Part shown: positions 42,304 through 51,243 of the stretch, piece by piece
Layout of the letters: the number at the start of each line of letters is the position of its first letter
Position numbering within the stretch: position 1 is the stretch's first letter
Origin: Piscinibacter sp. HJYY11
GTDB lineage: Bacteria > Pseudomonadota > Gammaproteobacteria > Burkholderiales > Burkholderiaceae_C
Length of the DNA: 64,000 nucleotides
Assembly: GCF_016735515.1 (NCBI RefSeq)
Contig: NZ_JAERQZ010000001.1
Span: 62,001 to 126,000 of the forward strand
Direction: 5' to 3'
The notes under the pieces: generated by a model
What the model was told of the DNA's origin: nothing
Seen by the model: only the letters and a program-made list of their open reading frames with translations
Database searches by the model: none
Program-made: the position numbers and the translations under genes

Positions 42304-44064
42304 TCACACCGCGTCGATTTGAATGCGACGCCCCGTGGCGCCTGGCAGGGTGCGCAGGGTCGGGCCCTGCGTCGTGCCGTACTGGCGGCTCGTGACCGTG
42401 TCGACGTAGGTCAACTGCGCTTGAAGGGCATCGCGTGTCGCGGTGATCAGCATGAAGCCTCGCCGGCTGGTGTCGGCGTAGACCAATGGTCCGATGAGTT
42501 CCTGCAACGCACTGGCGAGCGCAAGGGGGGGCTCGTTCGGGAAGATGGCCTCGAAGCCCGGCGAGCTCACCGACGGCGTGGCGAATTCGACGCCCACCGC
42601 GTTTCCTTGGCCATCCGTGAGGTCGCTTGCCCAGGCGTTGTGGGTGTCGCCGGCCAGCACCACGAGGTTCTTGTCGAGCGAACGGGCGGTTCTCAGCACC
42701 GTCTCGCGGGCGGCGGGGTAGCCGTCCCAGGCGTCGAGGTTGTATGGAATGGCAGGTGACTGGAGGATCGCGAGTTCCTGCGGCGTCAGTGAGCCCGGGT
42801 GGCTGCTGGCCTTCGCCACCAGGGCGGCGTAGCCCGATACGGTGATCTGCCCGAGCAGCAGGGGCGCTGGCACGTTCATCCGGCCCATCAGTACCTGTTG
42901 ACCCAGCACCTGCCACAGGGCACTGGAGCGGGCCAGCTGCGTGCCGAGCCAGGCGGCCTGCTCCGCGCCCAGCAGCTGGCGGGCGGGGTTGGCAAGGTCG
43001 GATGCGAAGCGCGCGCCATCGAAACCACTGGCGCCGATGTAGCTTGTGAGTTCGAGCTGCTGGTCACGCCCGATCACGCGCGTGTCGAGCATGTGGAGGG
43101 ATACCAGGTCGCCGAAGTCGAAGCTGCGGAAGATGCGCTCGGGCCGCTTGACCTCGGGCAGGCGCGTGGGCATCCACTCGTGATACGCCTGGAGCGCGGC
43201 GGCGCGGCGCGTGACCCAGTCGCCTTCGATGGGGGGCGTGTGGTTCTCGGCACCTTCGCGCCAGGCATCGTTGGCGATCTCGTGGTCGTCCCACACGGCG
43301 ATGAAGGGCAGGGCGGCGTGCACGGCCTGCAGGTCGGCGTCCTGACGGTATTGCGCATAACGCTTGCGGTAGTCAGCGAGCGTCAGCAACTCACCGGCGG
43401 GCTCGCTCACGCGGCCGAGCTGTTCGGCGAGCGCGCTGGCATAGCCGTCCTTGGAATACTCGTAGATGTAGTCGCCGAGGTGGAGCGCGGCGTCCACATC
43501 GGACAGCTTGGCGGCGGCGTCGTACACGTTGAAATAGCCGGCTGGGTAGTTCGAGCACGAGAACACCGCCAACTTCACCTGCTCCACGCCGCCGCGCGGC
43601 AGCGTGCGGGTGCGTCCGACCGGTGAGCTGTGCCCGAGGCACTGAAAGCGATACCAGTAGCGCGTGCCGGCGCGCAGCCCGGCTGCATCCACCTTCACGG
43701 TGTAGTCGCGCTCGGCGGTGGCGTGGGCCTTGCCGCGTGCCACGACTTGCCTGAAATGGCTGTCGCTTGCCACCTCCCATTGCACCTGCACGTTCTTTGC
43801 CTCCGCGAGTTGATCGCGCGCACGTGAGTCGGAACGTGCCTCACGCTCCAGTCTGGCCAACGCGTCCAGCATCGCGGCATCGGGCGTGATGCGCGTCCAC
43901 AGCATCACGCGGTCCTGCAGCGGGTCGCCGCTGGCCACGCCGTGCAGGAAATCGAACAAGCCTCCTTCGCAGCCCGAGAGTCCGGTCGCGCTGCCGACCA
44001 CGATGGTGCTTGCGGCCACGGTGCGGATGAAGTCACGGCGGTTCGGGTGGGCGCTCTGTGTCAT
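42304..44064 (-). CDS. phoD: PhoD-type alkaline phosphatase/phosphodiesterase
   Basis: The 586-residue protein begins with a twin-arginine signal (RRDFIRTVAAS near residue 9) that also ends in a possible lipobox (LSGC). PhoD_N is near 35-150 (GVASGDPLQDRVMLWTRITP). The metallophosphoesterase part has LHLGDYIYEYS, WDDHEIANDAW, and LAGDTHNAWASDL, which supply the iron/calcium ligands. It releases phosphate from organic esters outside the cytoplasm. A Pho-box-like repeat 47 bases upstream of the start supports phosphate-starvation control. Confidence 0.95.
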   Translation of the reverse strand: MTQSAHPNRRDFIRTVAASTIVVGSATGLSGCEGGLFDFLHGVASGDPLQDRVMLWTRITPDAAMLDALARLEREARSDSRARDQLAEAKNVQVQWEVASDSHFRQVVARGKAHATAERDYTVKVDAAGLRAGTRYWYRFQCLGHSSPVGRTRTLPRGGVEQVKLAVFSCSNYPAGYFNVYDAAAKLSDVDAALHLGDYIYEYSKDGYASALAEQLGRVSEPAGELLTLADYRKRYAQYRQDADLQAVHAALPFIAVWDDHEIANDAWREGAENHTPPIEGDWVTRRAAALQAYHEWMPTRLPEVKRPERIFRSFDFGDLVSLHMLDTRVIGRDQQLELTSYIGASGFDGARFASDLANPARQLLGAEQAAWLGTQLARSSALWQVLGQQVLMGRMNVPAPLLLGQITVSGYAALVAKASSHPGSLTPQELAILQSPAIPYNLDAWDGYPAARETVLRTARSLDKNLVVLAGDTHNAWASDLTDGQGNAVGVEFATPSVSSPGFEAIFPNEPPLALASALQELIGPLVYADTSRRGFMLITATRDALQAQLTYVDTVTSRQYGTTQGPTLRTLPGATGRRIQIDAV

Positions 44065-44110
44065 GGAAAGTCCTGAAGGTTGATGGATGCCTTCAGTGTT
44101 GTCAGCCGTG

Positions 44111-44128
44111 GTGACGGGGCCATGACGG
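44111..44128 (-). promoter_or_regulatory. Pho-box-like direct repeat upstream of phoD
   Basis: On the minus strand the sequence reads CCGTCAT-GGCC-CCGTCAC, two seven-base repeats with four bases between, the architecture of a PhoB box (CTGTCAT-N4-CTGTCAC). Each half differs from the consensus only at the second base. Its position between phoD and the divergent glycosyltransferase allows either gene to be the target. Confidence 0.55.
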
Positions 44129-44211
44129 CCCTGGGCGGACTAGTCCGCGCGACATGTACCAGTCATCGCGGGTCGACAACATCCGATCCCTGACACTGGG
44201 GAGTGAGCACC

Positions 44212-45492
44212 ATGCGTATCGTGCTGCTGAGCATGAACTATGCGCCTGAGATGACGGGCATCGGCAAGTACTCGGGCGAGATGGCCGAGGACTTGGTGGC
44301 CCGCGGGCATGAGGTCCACGTGGTGTGCGCGCCGCCCTATTACCCGAGCTGGAAGGTGCAGCCCGGCTACCGCGCTGACCGCTATCAGACGCAGCAGATG
44401 CAGCCCGGCCTGACGGTGCATCGCTGCCCGGTGTGGATCCCCAAGCGGCTGAGCGGCCTCACGCGCCTTTTGCACCTCGCCTCCTTTGCGCTGACGTCGT
44501 TGCCGGTGCTGCTGCGCCTTGTTCTTTGGCAGCCGCATGTGGTGTTCGCCGTGGCGCCAGCGTTCGCATGCGCTCCCTTCGCCTGGCTCGCCGCGCGCCT
44601 GTCCGGTGCCCGCGCCTGGCTGCACATGCAGGACCTGGAAGTCGACGCCGCCTTCGAGCTTGGCATGCTCAAGCAGCCGCTGATGCGGCGCATCGCGCTC
44701 GCGGTCGAGCGGTCCATCCTGCGCCGATTCGACGTGGTGTCGACGATCTCCAGCCGCATGATGCGCAAGCTGGCCGTCAAGGGAGTGCCGATGCACGAGG
44801 CGGAGTTGCTTCCCAACTGGATCGATGTTTCGACCATCCACGCTGGGGCCCTTGGCGGCAACATGCGCCGGTCGCTCGACATTTCTCCGTCCCAGCTGGT
44901 GTGCCTCTTCTCCGGCACGATGAACCGCAAGCAGGGCCTGTCGGTCCTGCTCGAGACGGCCCGCCTGATGCAGCACGATGCACGTGTCGTGTTCGTGCTG
45001 TGCGGCAACGGCGAGCTGCGAGCAGAACTCGAGGCCCAGGCCGCCGGCATGCACAACGTGCGCTTCATGGACCTGCAGCCACTCTCTCATCTGAACGAGC
45101 TGCTCAACATGGCCGACGTGCACATGCTGCCGCAGCTGCGCGGCGCTGCCGATCTGGTGATGCCGTCCAAGCTGGCCGGCATGCTGGCCAGCGGCCGACC
45201 GGTGGTGGCTGCGGCGCAGGCCGACACCGAGATCGCCTCCATCGTGGCCGGCTGCGGCGTCGTCGTCGAGCCCGAATGTGCAGAGAGCTTTGCACGTGCC
45301 ATTGTCGAGCTGGCAGGTGATGCACAGGAGCGCAGGCGTCTCGGAGACGCCGGCCGTGCGTATGCGGCGCAGATGCTCGACGCGCGCAAAGTGTTCGACC
45401 GCCTCGAATTCCGTCTCCATGGTTTCGGGGAGAAACGCGCCGCCATCGGTGCGGCGACTGTGTCACCTGCTGCAGAGACTTCAGCTACCTAG
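44212..45492 (+). CDS. WcaI-like glycosyltransferase (GT4 family)
   Basis: ATG 44212 is preceded by GGGGAG at the right distance; a GTG nine bases earlier overlaps that site and was rejected. The 426-residue protein starts MRIVLLSMNYAPEMTGIGKY, the WcaI-type opening, and has HEVHVVCAPPYYPSWK and LHMQDLEVDAAFELGML. The C-terminal nucleotide-sugar domain holds FSGTMNRKQGL and PSKLAGMLASGRPVVAAA, the usual sugar-phosphate contact of GT-B enzymes. WcaI acts in colanic acid or related exopolysaccharide assembly. No other polysaccharide genes are adjacent, but the secretion locus follows on the same strand. Confidence 0.88.
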   Translation: MRIVLLSMNYAPEMTGIGKYSGEMAEDLVARGHEVHVVCAPPYYPSWKVQPGYRADRYQTQQMQPGLTVHRCPVWIPKRLSGLTRLLHLASFALTSLPVLLRLVLWQPHVVFAVAPAFACAPFAWLAARLSGARAWLHMQDLEVDAAFELGMLKQPLMRRIALAVERSILRRFDVVSTISSRMMRKLAVKGVPMHEAELLPNWIDVSTIHAGALGGNMRRSLDISPSQLVCLFSGTMNRKQGLSVLLETARLMQHDARVVFVLCGNGELRAELEAQAAGMHNVRFMDLQPLSHLNELLNMADVHMLPQLRGAADLVMPSKLAGMLASGRPVVAAAQADTEIASIVAGCGVVVEPECAESFARAIVELAGDAQERRRLGDAGRAYAAQMLDARKVFDRLEFRLHGFGEKRAAIGAATVSPAAETSAT

Positions 45493-45544
45493 CTAGTCCG
45501 AGCGGGCCACTTCACTCCCACGTCACATTCGCAACCCACACTTC

Positions 45545-45570
45545 AAATCCGTTAAACACCGCACGGATTT
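45545..45570. repeat. Inverted repeat just upstream of the major pseudopilin gene
   Basis: AAATCCGT (45545-45552) and ACGGATTT (45563-45570) form a perfect eight-base inverted repeat with a ten-base spacer, six bases before ATG 45577. It covers the place where the ribosome binding site should be, so it could be an operator or a translation-limiting hairpin. Confidence 0.5.
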
Positions 45571-45576
45571 CTGGTC

Positions 45577-45993
45577 ATGACCACCGCTCGCCGCGCTCGC
45601 GGATTCACGCTTCTCGAATTGCTGGTCGTGATGGTCATCATCGGATTGTTGGCTGCCTACGTGGGTCCCAAGTACTTCTCTCAGATCGGCAAGTCCGAGG
45701 TGAAGACAGCACGTGCGCAGATCGTGTCTTTCGAGAAAGCGCTGCAGCAGTTTCGCGTGGATGTCGGACGCTATCCCACCACAGAGCAAGGCCTGCAGGC
45801 GCTGCTGACACGGCCGGCGAACCTGAGCCGCTGGGATGGCCCGTACCTCGAAAAAAGCGTGCCACTCGATCCTTGGGGCAACCCGTACACCTACGTGTCA
45901 CCCGGTGAGCACGGCGAGGTGGACATCAGCTCCGCGGGACGCGACGGCCGGCCCGGCGGAGACGGGCCCGACGCCGACATCACCAACTGGTGA
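45577..45993 (+). CDS. gspG: Major pseudopilin GspG of a type II secretion-like system
   Basis: The 138-residue protein has the prepilin cleavage site RGFTLLELLVVMVIIG, with Glu5 after the cut. The rest matches GspG: RYPTTEQGLQALL, YLEKSVPLDPWGNPYTYVSP, and the C-terminal calcium-binding loop with ISSAGRDGRPGGDGPDADI. It should form the pseudopilus shaft after processing by a prepilin peptidase encoded elsewhere. It is the first gene of the locus, 27 bases before the GspF frame. The weak ribosome binding site sits inside a potential hairpin. Confidence 0.94.
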   Translation: MTTARRARGFTLLELLVVMVIIGLLAAYVGPKYFSQIGKSEVKTARAQIVSFEKALQQFRVDVGRYPTTEQGLQALLTRPANLSRWDGPYLEKSVPLDPWGNPYTYVSPGEHGEVDISSAGRDGRPGGDGPDADITNW

Positions 45994-46020
45994 TCGGTTG
46001 CGAACCCGTTGTCCCTCATC

Positions 46021-47202
46021 ATGCAATACGCCGTCGAGGCAGTCCGCCACATGCAAGCTGCGTCCCTTGTCGTCGAGGCCGTGGATGCACGCGATGCGCG
46101 TCGCCAGATCGAGTCACTGGGCTACGCCGTGGTGGCCGTCAGGACTGCCGGCGCGCGCATGCGCCTCGGGCGTGCTGCAGCGCTTCCCTTGCTGCACTTC
46201 AACCAGAGCCTGCTGATCCTGTTGCAAGCCGGGCTTTCCGTCGTGGAGGCGATCGAGACCCTGGCCGAACGGGAGACGCGGCCCGAAGCACGCCGTGTGC
46301 TGCAAGCCCTGCTGATACAGCTGCGAGAAGGACGCTCCTTCTCGGTGGCGCTGGAAGCTCAGCCCGAAGCGTTCCCGCCGCTCTATGTGGCGAGCGTGCG
46401 TGCCAACGAGCGCACCGGTGCTCTCAAGGAAGCCATCGAACGCTTCATCCACTACCGTGCACAGGCTGACCTCGTGCGAAAGCGGGTCGTCGGTGCGGCC
46501 ATCTACCCAGCGATGGTGCTGGCTGTTGGTGCCCTCGTCATCGCCTTCCTGCTTTTCTATGTTGTGCCGCGGTTCAGCCAGGTGTTCCAGGACCTGGGCG
46601 ACCGCATCCCGGCGAGCTCTCGCCTCCTGCTCGAGTGGGGCCAGTTCGCACACGCGCACGCAACTGGGCTGCTCAGCACAGCAGCCGTCACGTTGGCGGC
46701 GGTCGCCTACGCACTCACGCGCCCTGCTGTGCGGCTGCGCATCGCGCGCGCCCTGCAGCGCCTGCCACACCTTGGAGAGATCATCCGCGTGTACCGTCTG
46801 GCCCGCTTCTACCGCGCACTCGGGATGTTGCAGCAGGCCGGCATGCCCATCGTGGCCTCGCTGGAGCTGGTGCGCGGTCTGCTGCCGGCGGACATGCAGC
46901 AGGCACTGTCGAACGCGCGCCGTGAGATCGAACAAGGCCGGTCCATCTCCTCGGCGTTCGAGTTGAACGGTCTCACCACTTCGGTCTCTGTGCGCCTGCT
47001 GCGCGCCGCCGAACAAACCGGACAGATGGGCGAGATGCTCGAGCGCACCGCCGGCTTCCACGAAGAAGACATCTCGCAGGCGATCGAGTGGTTCATCCGC
47101 CTGTTCGAGCCCATGCTGATGGTCGCGATCGGCATGATCATCGGCGTCGTCGTGCTGCTGATGTATGCGCCGATCTTCGAGCTGGCAGGGAGCCTGCAGT
47201 GA
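46021..47202 (+). CDS. gspF: Type II secretion inner-membrane platform protein GspF
   Basis: ATG 46021 (TTG 46009 is also possible) gives about 393 residues. Two GspF domains are visible: FNQSLLILLQAGLSVVEAIE with a helical block to about 185, and FYRALGMLQQAGMPIVASLE from about 260. Three membrane helices are at about 165-190 (MVLAVGALVIAFLLFYVVP), 215-235 and 370-390 (MLMVAIGMIIGVVVLLMYAP). It forms the membrane platform that couples ATPase and pseudopilus. The stop overlaps the gspE start as GTGA. Confidence 0.94.
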   Translation: MQYAVEAVRHMQAASLVVEAVDARDARRQIESLGYAVVAVRTAGARMRLGRAAALPLLHFNQSLLILLQAGLSVVEAIETLAERETRPEARRVLQALLIQLREGRSFSVALEAQPEAFPPLYVASVRANERTGALKEAIERFIHYRAQADLVRKRVVGAAIYPAMVLAVGALVIAFLLFYVVPRFSQVFQDLGDRIPASSRLLLEWGQFAHAHATGLLSTAAVTLAAVAYALTRPAVRLRIARALQRLPHLGEIIRVYRLARFYRALGMLQQAGMPIVASLELVRGLLPADMQQALSNARREIEQGRSISSAFELNGLTTSVSVRLLRAAEQTGQMGEMLERTAGFHEEDISQAIEWFIRLFEPMLMVAIGMIIGVVVLLMYAPIFELAGSLQ

Positions 47203-48905
47203 ATCCGTACAGCGAGAAGCCCGTCCAGGCGGAGGTGGCCACGCTGCTCTTCACGCCCGCCTTGCTGCGGTTGGCGCGCGGGAAGGCCGCGGCCCAGCAG
47301 CGCAGCGTGGTTGCAGCACTCGAAGACGAACTGGCGCTCTCGCCCGAGGCGCTGCTGCCGGCGCTTGCGCAGGCGCTGGGCCTCGCAACCGCGGATCACA
47401 CGGCGCTGCAGCACCTGGAGCCAGCGTTCGACCTGATCGGCTACGGCGACGCGGCCCGCCGCGAGTGCCTCGCCTTCCGCGACGGCGACGCGCTGGTCGT
47501 GGTGTGGGCCGATCCCTTCAACGACGCGCTGCATGCGTGGTGTGTCGACCGGATCGGTGCCCCCTTCGAGATGCGCCTCGCGCTGTCGGCCGACATCACC
47601 GCTTTCCTTGCACGGCACGAGGAGTCGCTGCGCGCGATTGACACCGCGCTGCCTGCCGCCGACACGACGGCGAGCGGCGAGTCAGACCTCGAAGAGCTCA
47701 CGTTGCGCAGCATCGGCGAGGGCACGAGCGTGGTGGTGAAGCTCGTGCACTCCACGCTGTACGACGCGCTCAAGAGTGGCGTGAGCGACATCCACATCGA
47801 GTCGGGCCTGAACGGCCTGTTCGTCAAGTACCGACTCGACGGCACGCTTGCACAGGTGGGCCACATTGAAGGCCGCGAACTCGCCGAGCAGGTTCTGTCG
47901 CGCCTGAAGGTGATGTCCGAGCTTGACATCGCCGAGCGCCGCATCCCGCAAGATGGTCGTTTCCGCGTGCGCGCCCTGGGCCGCGAAATCGACTTCCGTG
48001 TGTCCATCATGCCAAGCATCCACGGAGAAGACGCGGTGGTGCGTGTGCTCGACAAGCGCTCGCTCGCCGACCAGGTGGCGGGCCTGCGCCTCGACGTGCT
48101 CGGCTTCGACGCGGCGACGCTGCACGCCTTCCGCCGACTGTCGCGCGATCCCTATGGCCTGCTGCTCGTGACCGGCCCCACCGGCAGTGGCAAGACCACG
48201 ACCCTCTACGCGGCACTGTCTGAGATCAACCACGGGCACGACAAGATCATCACCATCGAAGACCCGGTGGAGTACCAGCTGCCCGGCATCCTGCAGATCC
48301 CTGTCAACGAGAAGAAGGGGCTGACTTTCGCGCGGGGGCTGCGCTCCATCCTGCGCCACGATCCCGACCGCATCATGGTCGGCGAGATCCGCGACCCCGA
48401 GACGGCGCAGATCGCCATCCAGTCGGCGCTCACCGGGCACCTCGTGCTGTCGACGGTGCACGCAAACAACGCCTTCGACGTGATCGGGCGCTTCACGCAC
48501 ATGGACGTCGACCCCTACAGCTTCGTCTCGGCGCTTTCGGGGGTGCTCGCGCAGCGCCTGCTGCGGGTGAACTGCCTGCACTGCAGCGAGCCGGTGAGGG
48601 TGGATCCGTCGTTGCTGCGCGAATCGACCGTCGACCCGGCGCTCGTGGAAGGCAGGGTGCTGCGCGTCGGCAAGGGCTGCGGCAAGTGTCGGGGCACGGG
48701 CTACAAGGGCCGCAAGGCGGTGGGCGAGTTGCTGCTGCTCGACGACGCGCTGCGCGAGCTCATCGTCGCGCGGGCGCCGGTGCGACAGATCAAGGAGGCG
48801 GCGCGCAGGGGCGGCACGCGCCTGTTGCGTGAGTCGGCTCTAGCCTTGTGGCTGGCCGGCGAGACCACGCTGGAGGAGGTGAACCGTGTCACGCTGGTGG
48901 CCTGA
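47199..48905 (+). CDS. gspE: Type II secretion ATPase GspE
   Basis: GTG 47199 overlaps the gspF stop and gives 568 residues. After an N-terminal domain of about 150 residues come SDIHIESGLNGLFVKYRLDG, LKVMSELDIAERRIPQDGRF, the Walker A box TGPTGSGKTTTLYAAL, the Asp box TIEDPVEYQLPGI, Walker B RHDPDRIMVGEIRDPETA, and the His box LTGHLVLSTVHANNA. A four-cysteine zinc module (CLHC...GCGKC) follows near 475-520. It powers pseudopilus assembly from the cytoplasmic face. The end overlaps the next gene by 20 bases. Confidence 0.95.
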   Translation: MNPYSEKPVQAEVATLLFTPALLRLARGKAAAQQRSVVAALEDELALSPEALLPALAQALGLATADHTALQHLEPAFDLIGYGDAARRECLAFRDGDALVVVWADPFNDALHAWCVDRIGAPFEMRLALSADITAFLARHEESLRAIDTALPAADTTASGESDLEELTLRSIGEGTSVVVKLVHSTLYDALKSGVSDIHIESGLNGLFVKYRLDGTLAQVGHIEGRELAEQVLSRLKVMSELDIAERRIPQDGRFRVRALGREIDFRVSIMPSIHGEDAVVRVLDKRSLADQVAGLRLDVLGFDAATLHAFRRLSRDPYGLLLVTGPTGSGKTTTLYAALSEINHGHDKIITIEDPVEYQLPGILQIPVNEKKGLTFARGLRSILRHDPDRIMVGEIRDPETAQIAIQSALTGHLVLSTVHANNAFDVIGRFTHMDVDPYSFVSALSGVLAQRLLRVNCLHCSEPVRVDPSLLRESTVDPALVEGRVLRVGKGCGKCRGTGYKGRKAVGELLLLDDALRELIVARAPVRQIKEAARRGGTRLLRESALALWLAGETTLEEVNRVTLVA

Positions 48906-49602
48906 GCACATCACGGTGTGGCTGTCGCCGCACAAGGACCAGGACATCGTGACCTGCTTCGAGCGCGAGCTCGACGCGTTGGCCCCCCGCCGCCGTGCGC
49001 AAGTGAACTGCGTGCTCGGCGGCGCGCTCGTGCGCTACCGTGTAGTGCCGTGGAACGACGCACTGACCAGCCCGCACCAGCGGCGGGTGCTGGCGTGCAG
49101 CAGCTTTCACGAGGCCTATGGCGAGGCTTCGCGCGGCTGGCAGGTGCTTGACAGGGTGGCACGCCATGGTGCCGCCGGGTTGGCCTGCGCGATCGACGCG
49201 AGCTGGGCGCAACGTCTGAGCGAGGCTGCCGTTTCGCGGGGGGTGACGCTGGCAGGCCTGCAGCCCTCGCTGCCCTACGCCCACAACAGGCTGCGCCGCG
49301 CATTCATGGCGGACATGTTCTGGTTCGTCTGGGAAGAAGAAGACGTGACCACGCTGCTGTTGTGGCGACGGGGCGAGCCGTTGCACCTGAAGGTCTTGCC
49401 GTCTGCGCCTGTGCCGCTTGCCACGTGGCTCGACCGCGAGTGGTTCCTCGCCGCGATCGACGTCCCGCGCTGTCCGGTCTACCTGGCGCGCGTAGCGGGC
49501 CACCAGCGGCTGTCCACGCATGAAGGTGGGTGGAACATCGTCGAGTTGCCGGCGCTCGGACCAGCGTCGCCCGTGCCGATGGCTTCGGAGGAGGCCGCGT
49601 GA
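48886..49602 (+). CDS. GspL/PilM-like platform protein (divergent)
   Basis: GTG 48886 gives a 238-residue protein that no motif identifies with certainty. The N-terminus reads ITVWLSPHKDQD, and VNCVLGGALVRYRVVPW plus GAAGLACAIDASWAQRL resemble the actin-like strands of GspL/PilM proteins. There is no membrane helix, so it is PilM-like and not a full GspL. Position between the ATPase and the PilN/PilO-like pair gives the main support. It may link GspE to the inner-membrane ring. Confidence 0.65.
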   Translation: MSRWWPEHITVWLSPHKDQDIVTCFERELDALAPRRRAQVNCVLGGALVRYRVVPWNDALTSPHQRRVLACSSFHEAYGEASRGWQVLDRVARHGAAGLACAIDASWAQRLSEAAVSRGVTLAGLQPSLPYAHNRLRRAFMADMFWFVWEEEDVTTLLLWRRGEPLHLKVLPSAPVPLATWLDREWFLAAIDVPRCPVYLARVAGHQRLSTHEGGWNIVELPALGPASPVPMASEEAA

Positions 49603-50141
49603 GTGCACCCCCGATCCACTTCGATTTCGTGCGCGCTGAACCGGCGCCGCGCTGGCGCTGGACGTTGCTGGCCGTGGCAGCGACCCTGCTGGTGCCGGTG
49701 TCGGATGCCTACCAGGATGCCGCGGTGCAGCGCGAGCAGGCGCAAGAGCGCTTCGACCAGGCCGAGCGGCAGGACAGGCTCCGCAAGCGCCCCCCCGGCA
49801 AGGCCGACAGCATGGCAGACGCGCAGGACGTGGCTGGCGCCCAACGCGCCAATGCCGTGATCGACCAGCTGACGGTGCCGTGGGACGAGCTCTTCCGGGC
49901 GCTCGAAGCTGCCGATGCGCGTGGCGTGGCCGTGCTCTCCCTGGCGCCGAATGCGCGTGACCACACGCTGCGCCTCGCCGGCGAGGCGCGGCAGATGGAC
50001 GAACTGCTCGCCTACGTGGCTCGCCTGGCCGAACGCCCGCTGCTCGGGCAGGTTCACCTGCTGGGCTACAGCACCGTGGTCAAGGACGGCACGCCGCTGA
50101 TTTCGTTCACGCTCGCGGCCAGCTGGAAGGTGGCGCCATGA
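49599..50141 (+). CDS. PilN-like inner-membrane protein
   Basis: GTG 49599 overlaps the previous stop (GTGA). The 180-residue product has a single membrane helix near 20-38 (WTLLAVAATLLVPVSDAY), a coiled-coil segment (QREQAQERFDQAERQDRLRK), and a ferredoxin-like C-terminal half (LFRALEAADARGVAVLSLAP, LISFTLAASW). This is the PilN/GspL-C layout. With the PilO-like and PilM-like neighbours it should form the inner-membrane alignment complex. Confidence 0.75.
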   Translation: MSAPPIHFDFVRAEPAPRWRWTLLAVAATLLVPVSDAYQDAAVQREQAQERFDQAERQDRLRKRPPGKADSMADAQDVAGAQRANAVIDQLTVPWDELFRALEAADARGVAVLSLAPNARDHTLRLAGEARQMDELLAYVARLAERPLLGQVHLLGYSTVVKDGTPLISFTLAASWKVAP

Positions 50142-50689
50142 AGCGCTTGCGCTGGGAGCTGGCCCGCGCGGCGAACGGGCTCGGCCTGCCGGGTGGAGCG
50201 GCGCTGGCGATGCTGGTGGGGGCCGGCGCGGTGTGGCTCACGCTCGTGTTGCCCGCACGTGACGACACCGAGCGCCTGCAGGAGGAGCGTGCGCGCCTCG
50301 AGCGCCGGCTGAACGGCGCGGCTGGCGACCAGGCGGTCGGGACACAGGGCGTGCGTGAGCAGCTGGCGGAGTTCCGTACGCGCTTCGGCGATGAAAAAAG
50401 CCTGGGCGGCTCGCTGGGCGCATTGCATGCGGTCGCGCGCAAGCACGGGCTTCAGCTCGACCAGGCCGAGTTCAAGCTGAGCGGCGATGCGCGCGACCCG
50501 CTGTGGCGCTATGCCATCGTGCTGCCCGTCAAGACCGACTACCGCGCGCTGCGCCGCTTCACCCAGGACGCCCTGCGCACGCTGCCCGGCCTTGCGCTGG
50601 AGGAGGTGAGCCTGCGCCGCGGCGACGCCCGAGCGGCACAGGTCGAGGCCCAGCTGCGTTTCGTTCTGTTCCTCCACCGGAGCCCATGA
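50138..50689 (+). CDS. PilO/GspM-like inner-membrane protein
   Basis: ATG 50138 overlaps the stop of the PilN-like gene (ATGA). The 183-residue protein has one membrane helix near 20-40 (ALAMLVGAGAVWLTLVLPA), a coiled coil (ERLQEERARLERRLNG), and a periplasmic domain with LHAVARKHGLQLDQAEFKL and YRALRRFTQDALRTLPGLAL. This matches PilO proteins. It should pair with the PilN-like product. Confidence 0.75.
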   Translation: MKRLRWELARAANGLGLPGGAALAMLVGAGAVWLTLVLPARDDTERLQEERARLERRLNGAAGDQAVGTQGVREQLAEFRTRFGDEKSLGGSLGALHAVARKHGLQLDQAEFKLSGDARDPLWRYAIVLPVKTDYRALRRFTQDALRTLPGLALEEVSLRRGDARAAQVEAQLRFVLFLHRSP

Positions 50690-51243
50690 CGATGGCCGCT
50701 GCACCAATGTCACCCGCGCGCAAGCGCATCGCGATGCTGGTCGTCGCGGTGGGCAGTGTGCTGCTGGTGCAGAAAGTGGTGGCCTTGTCAGGCGACGACA
50801 CGCCGGAGCCGGAGCTGACCAGGCCGACGCGTGAGCGTGCGCCGGCCGATGCGCCTCGCGCGCCAGCGTCTGCATCCATGGCGCGTGTGCAGCTCGACCG
50901 GCTGTCCCAGCGCGCGGCGCCGCCGGCTTCGGCCGCCCGCGCGGCCGAGCACGGCGGCCTCTTCGAGATCGTGGGCTGGGCGCCGCCCGCGCCCAAGACG
51001 GCACCGTTGCCTCCGCCGCCCAAGCCGACGGCGCCGCAGTTTCCCTATCCCTACATGGGCGGCCTGTCCGAAGACGGCGTGCGCACTGCCTTCTTCATGA
51101 AGGGGGAGCGTGTGCTGCCCGTGAAGGCCGGTGATGTGGTCGATGCCGCCTACCGCATCGACGAAATGAACGACCAGCAGATGACCCTGACCTACCTGCC
51201 CCTCAACGAAACCATGACCGTGGCGCTGGAGGGTGGGCGATGA
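50686..51243 (+). CDS. GspC/PilP-like periplasmic linker protein
   Basis: ATG 50686 overlaps the PilO-like stop. The 185-residue protein has one N-terminal membrane helix (MLVVAVGSVLLVQKVVAL, about 15-32), a long proline/alanine-rich linker (TAPLPPPPKPTAPQFPYPY), and a C-terminal HR-like domain (AFFMKGERVLPVKAGDVVDA then LTYLPLNETMTVAL). This is how GspC and PilP connect the inner-membrane complex to the secretin. No PDZ domain is present. Confidence 0.75.
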   Translation: MTMAAAPMSPARKRIAMLVVAVGSVLLVQKVVALSGDDTPEPELTRPTRERAPADAPRAPASASMARVQLDRLSQRAAPPASAARAAEHGGLFEIVGWAPPAPKTAPLPPPPKPTAPQFPYPYMGGLSEDGVRTAFFMKGERVLPVKAGDVVDAAYRIDEMNDQQMTLTYLPLNETMTVALEGGR

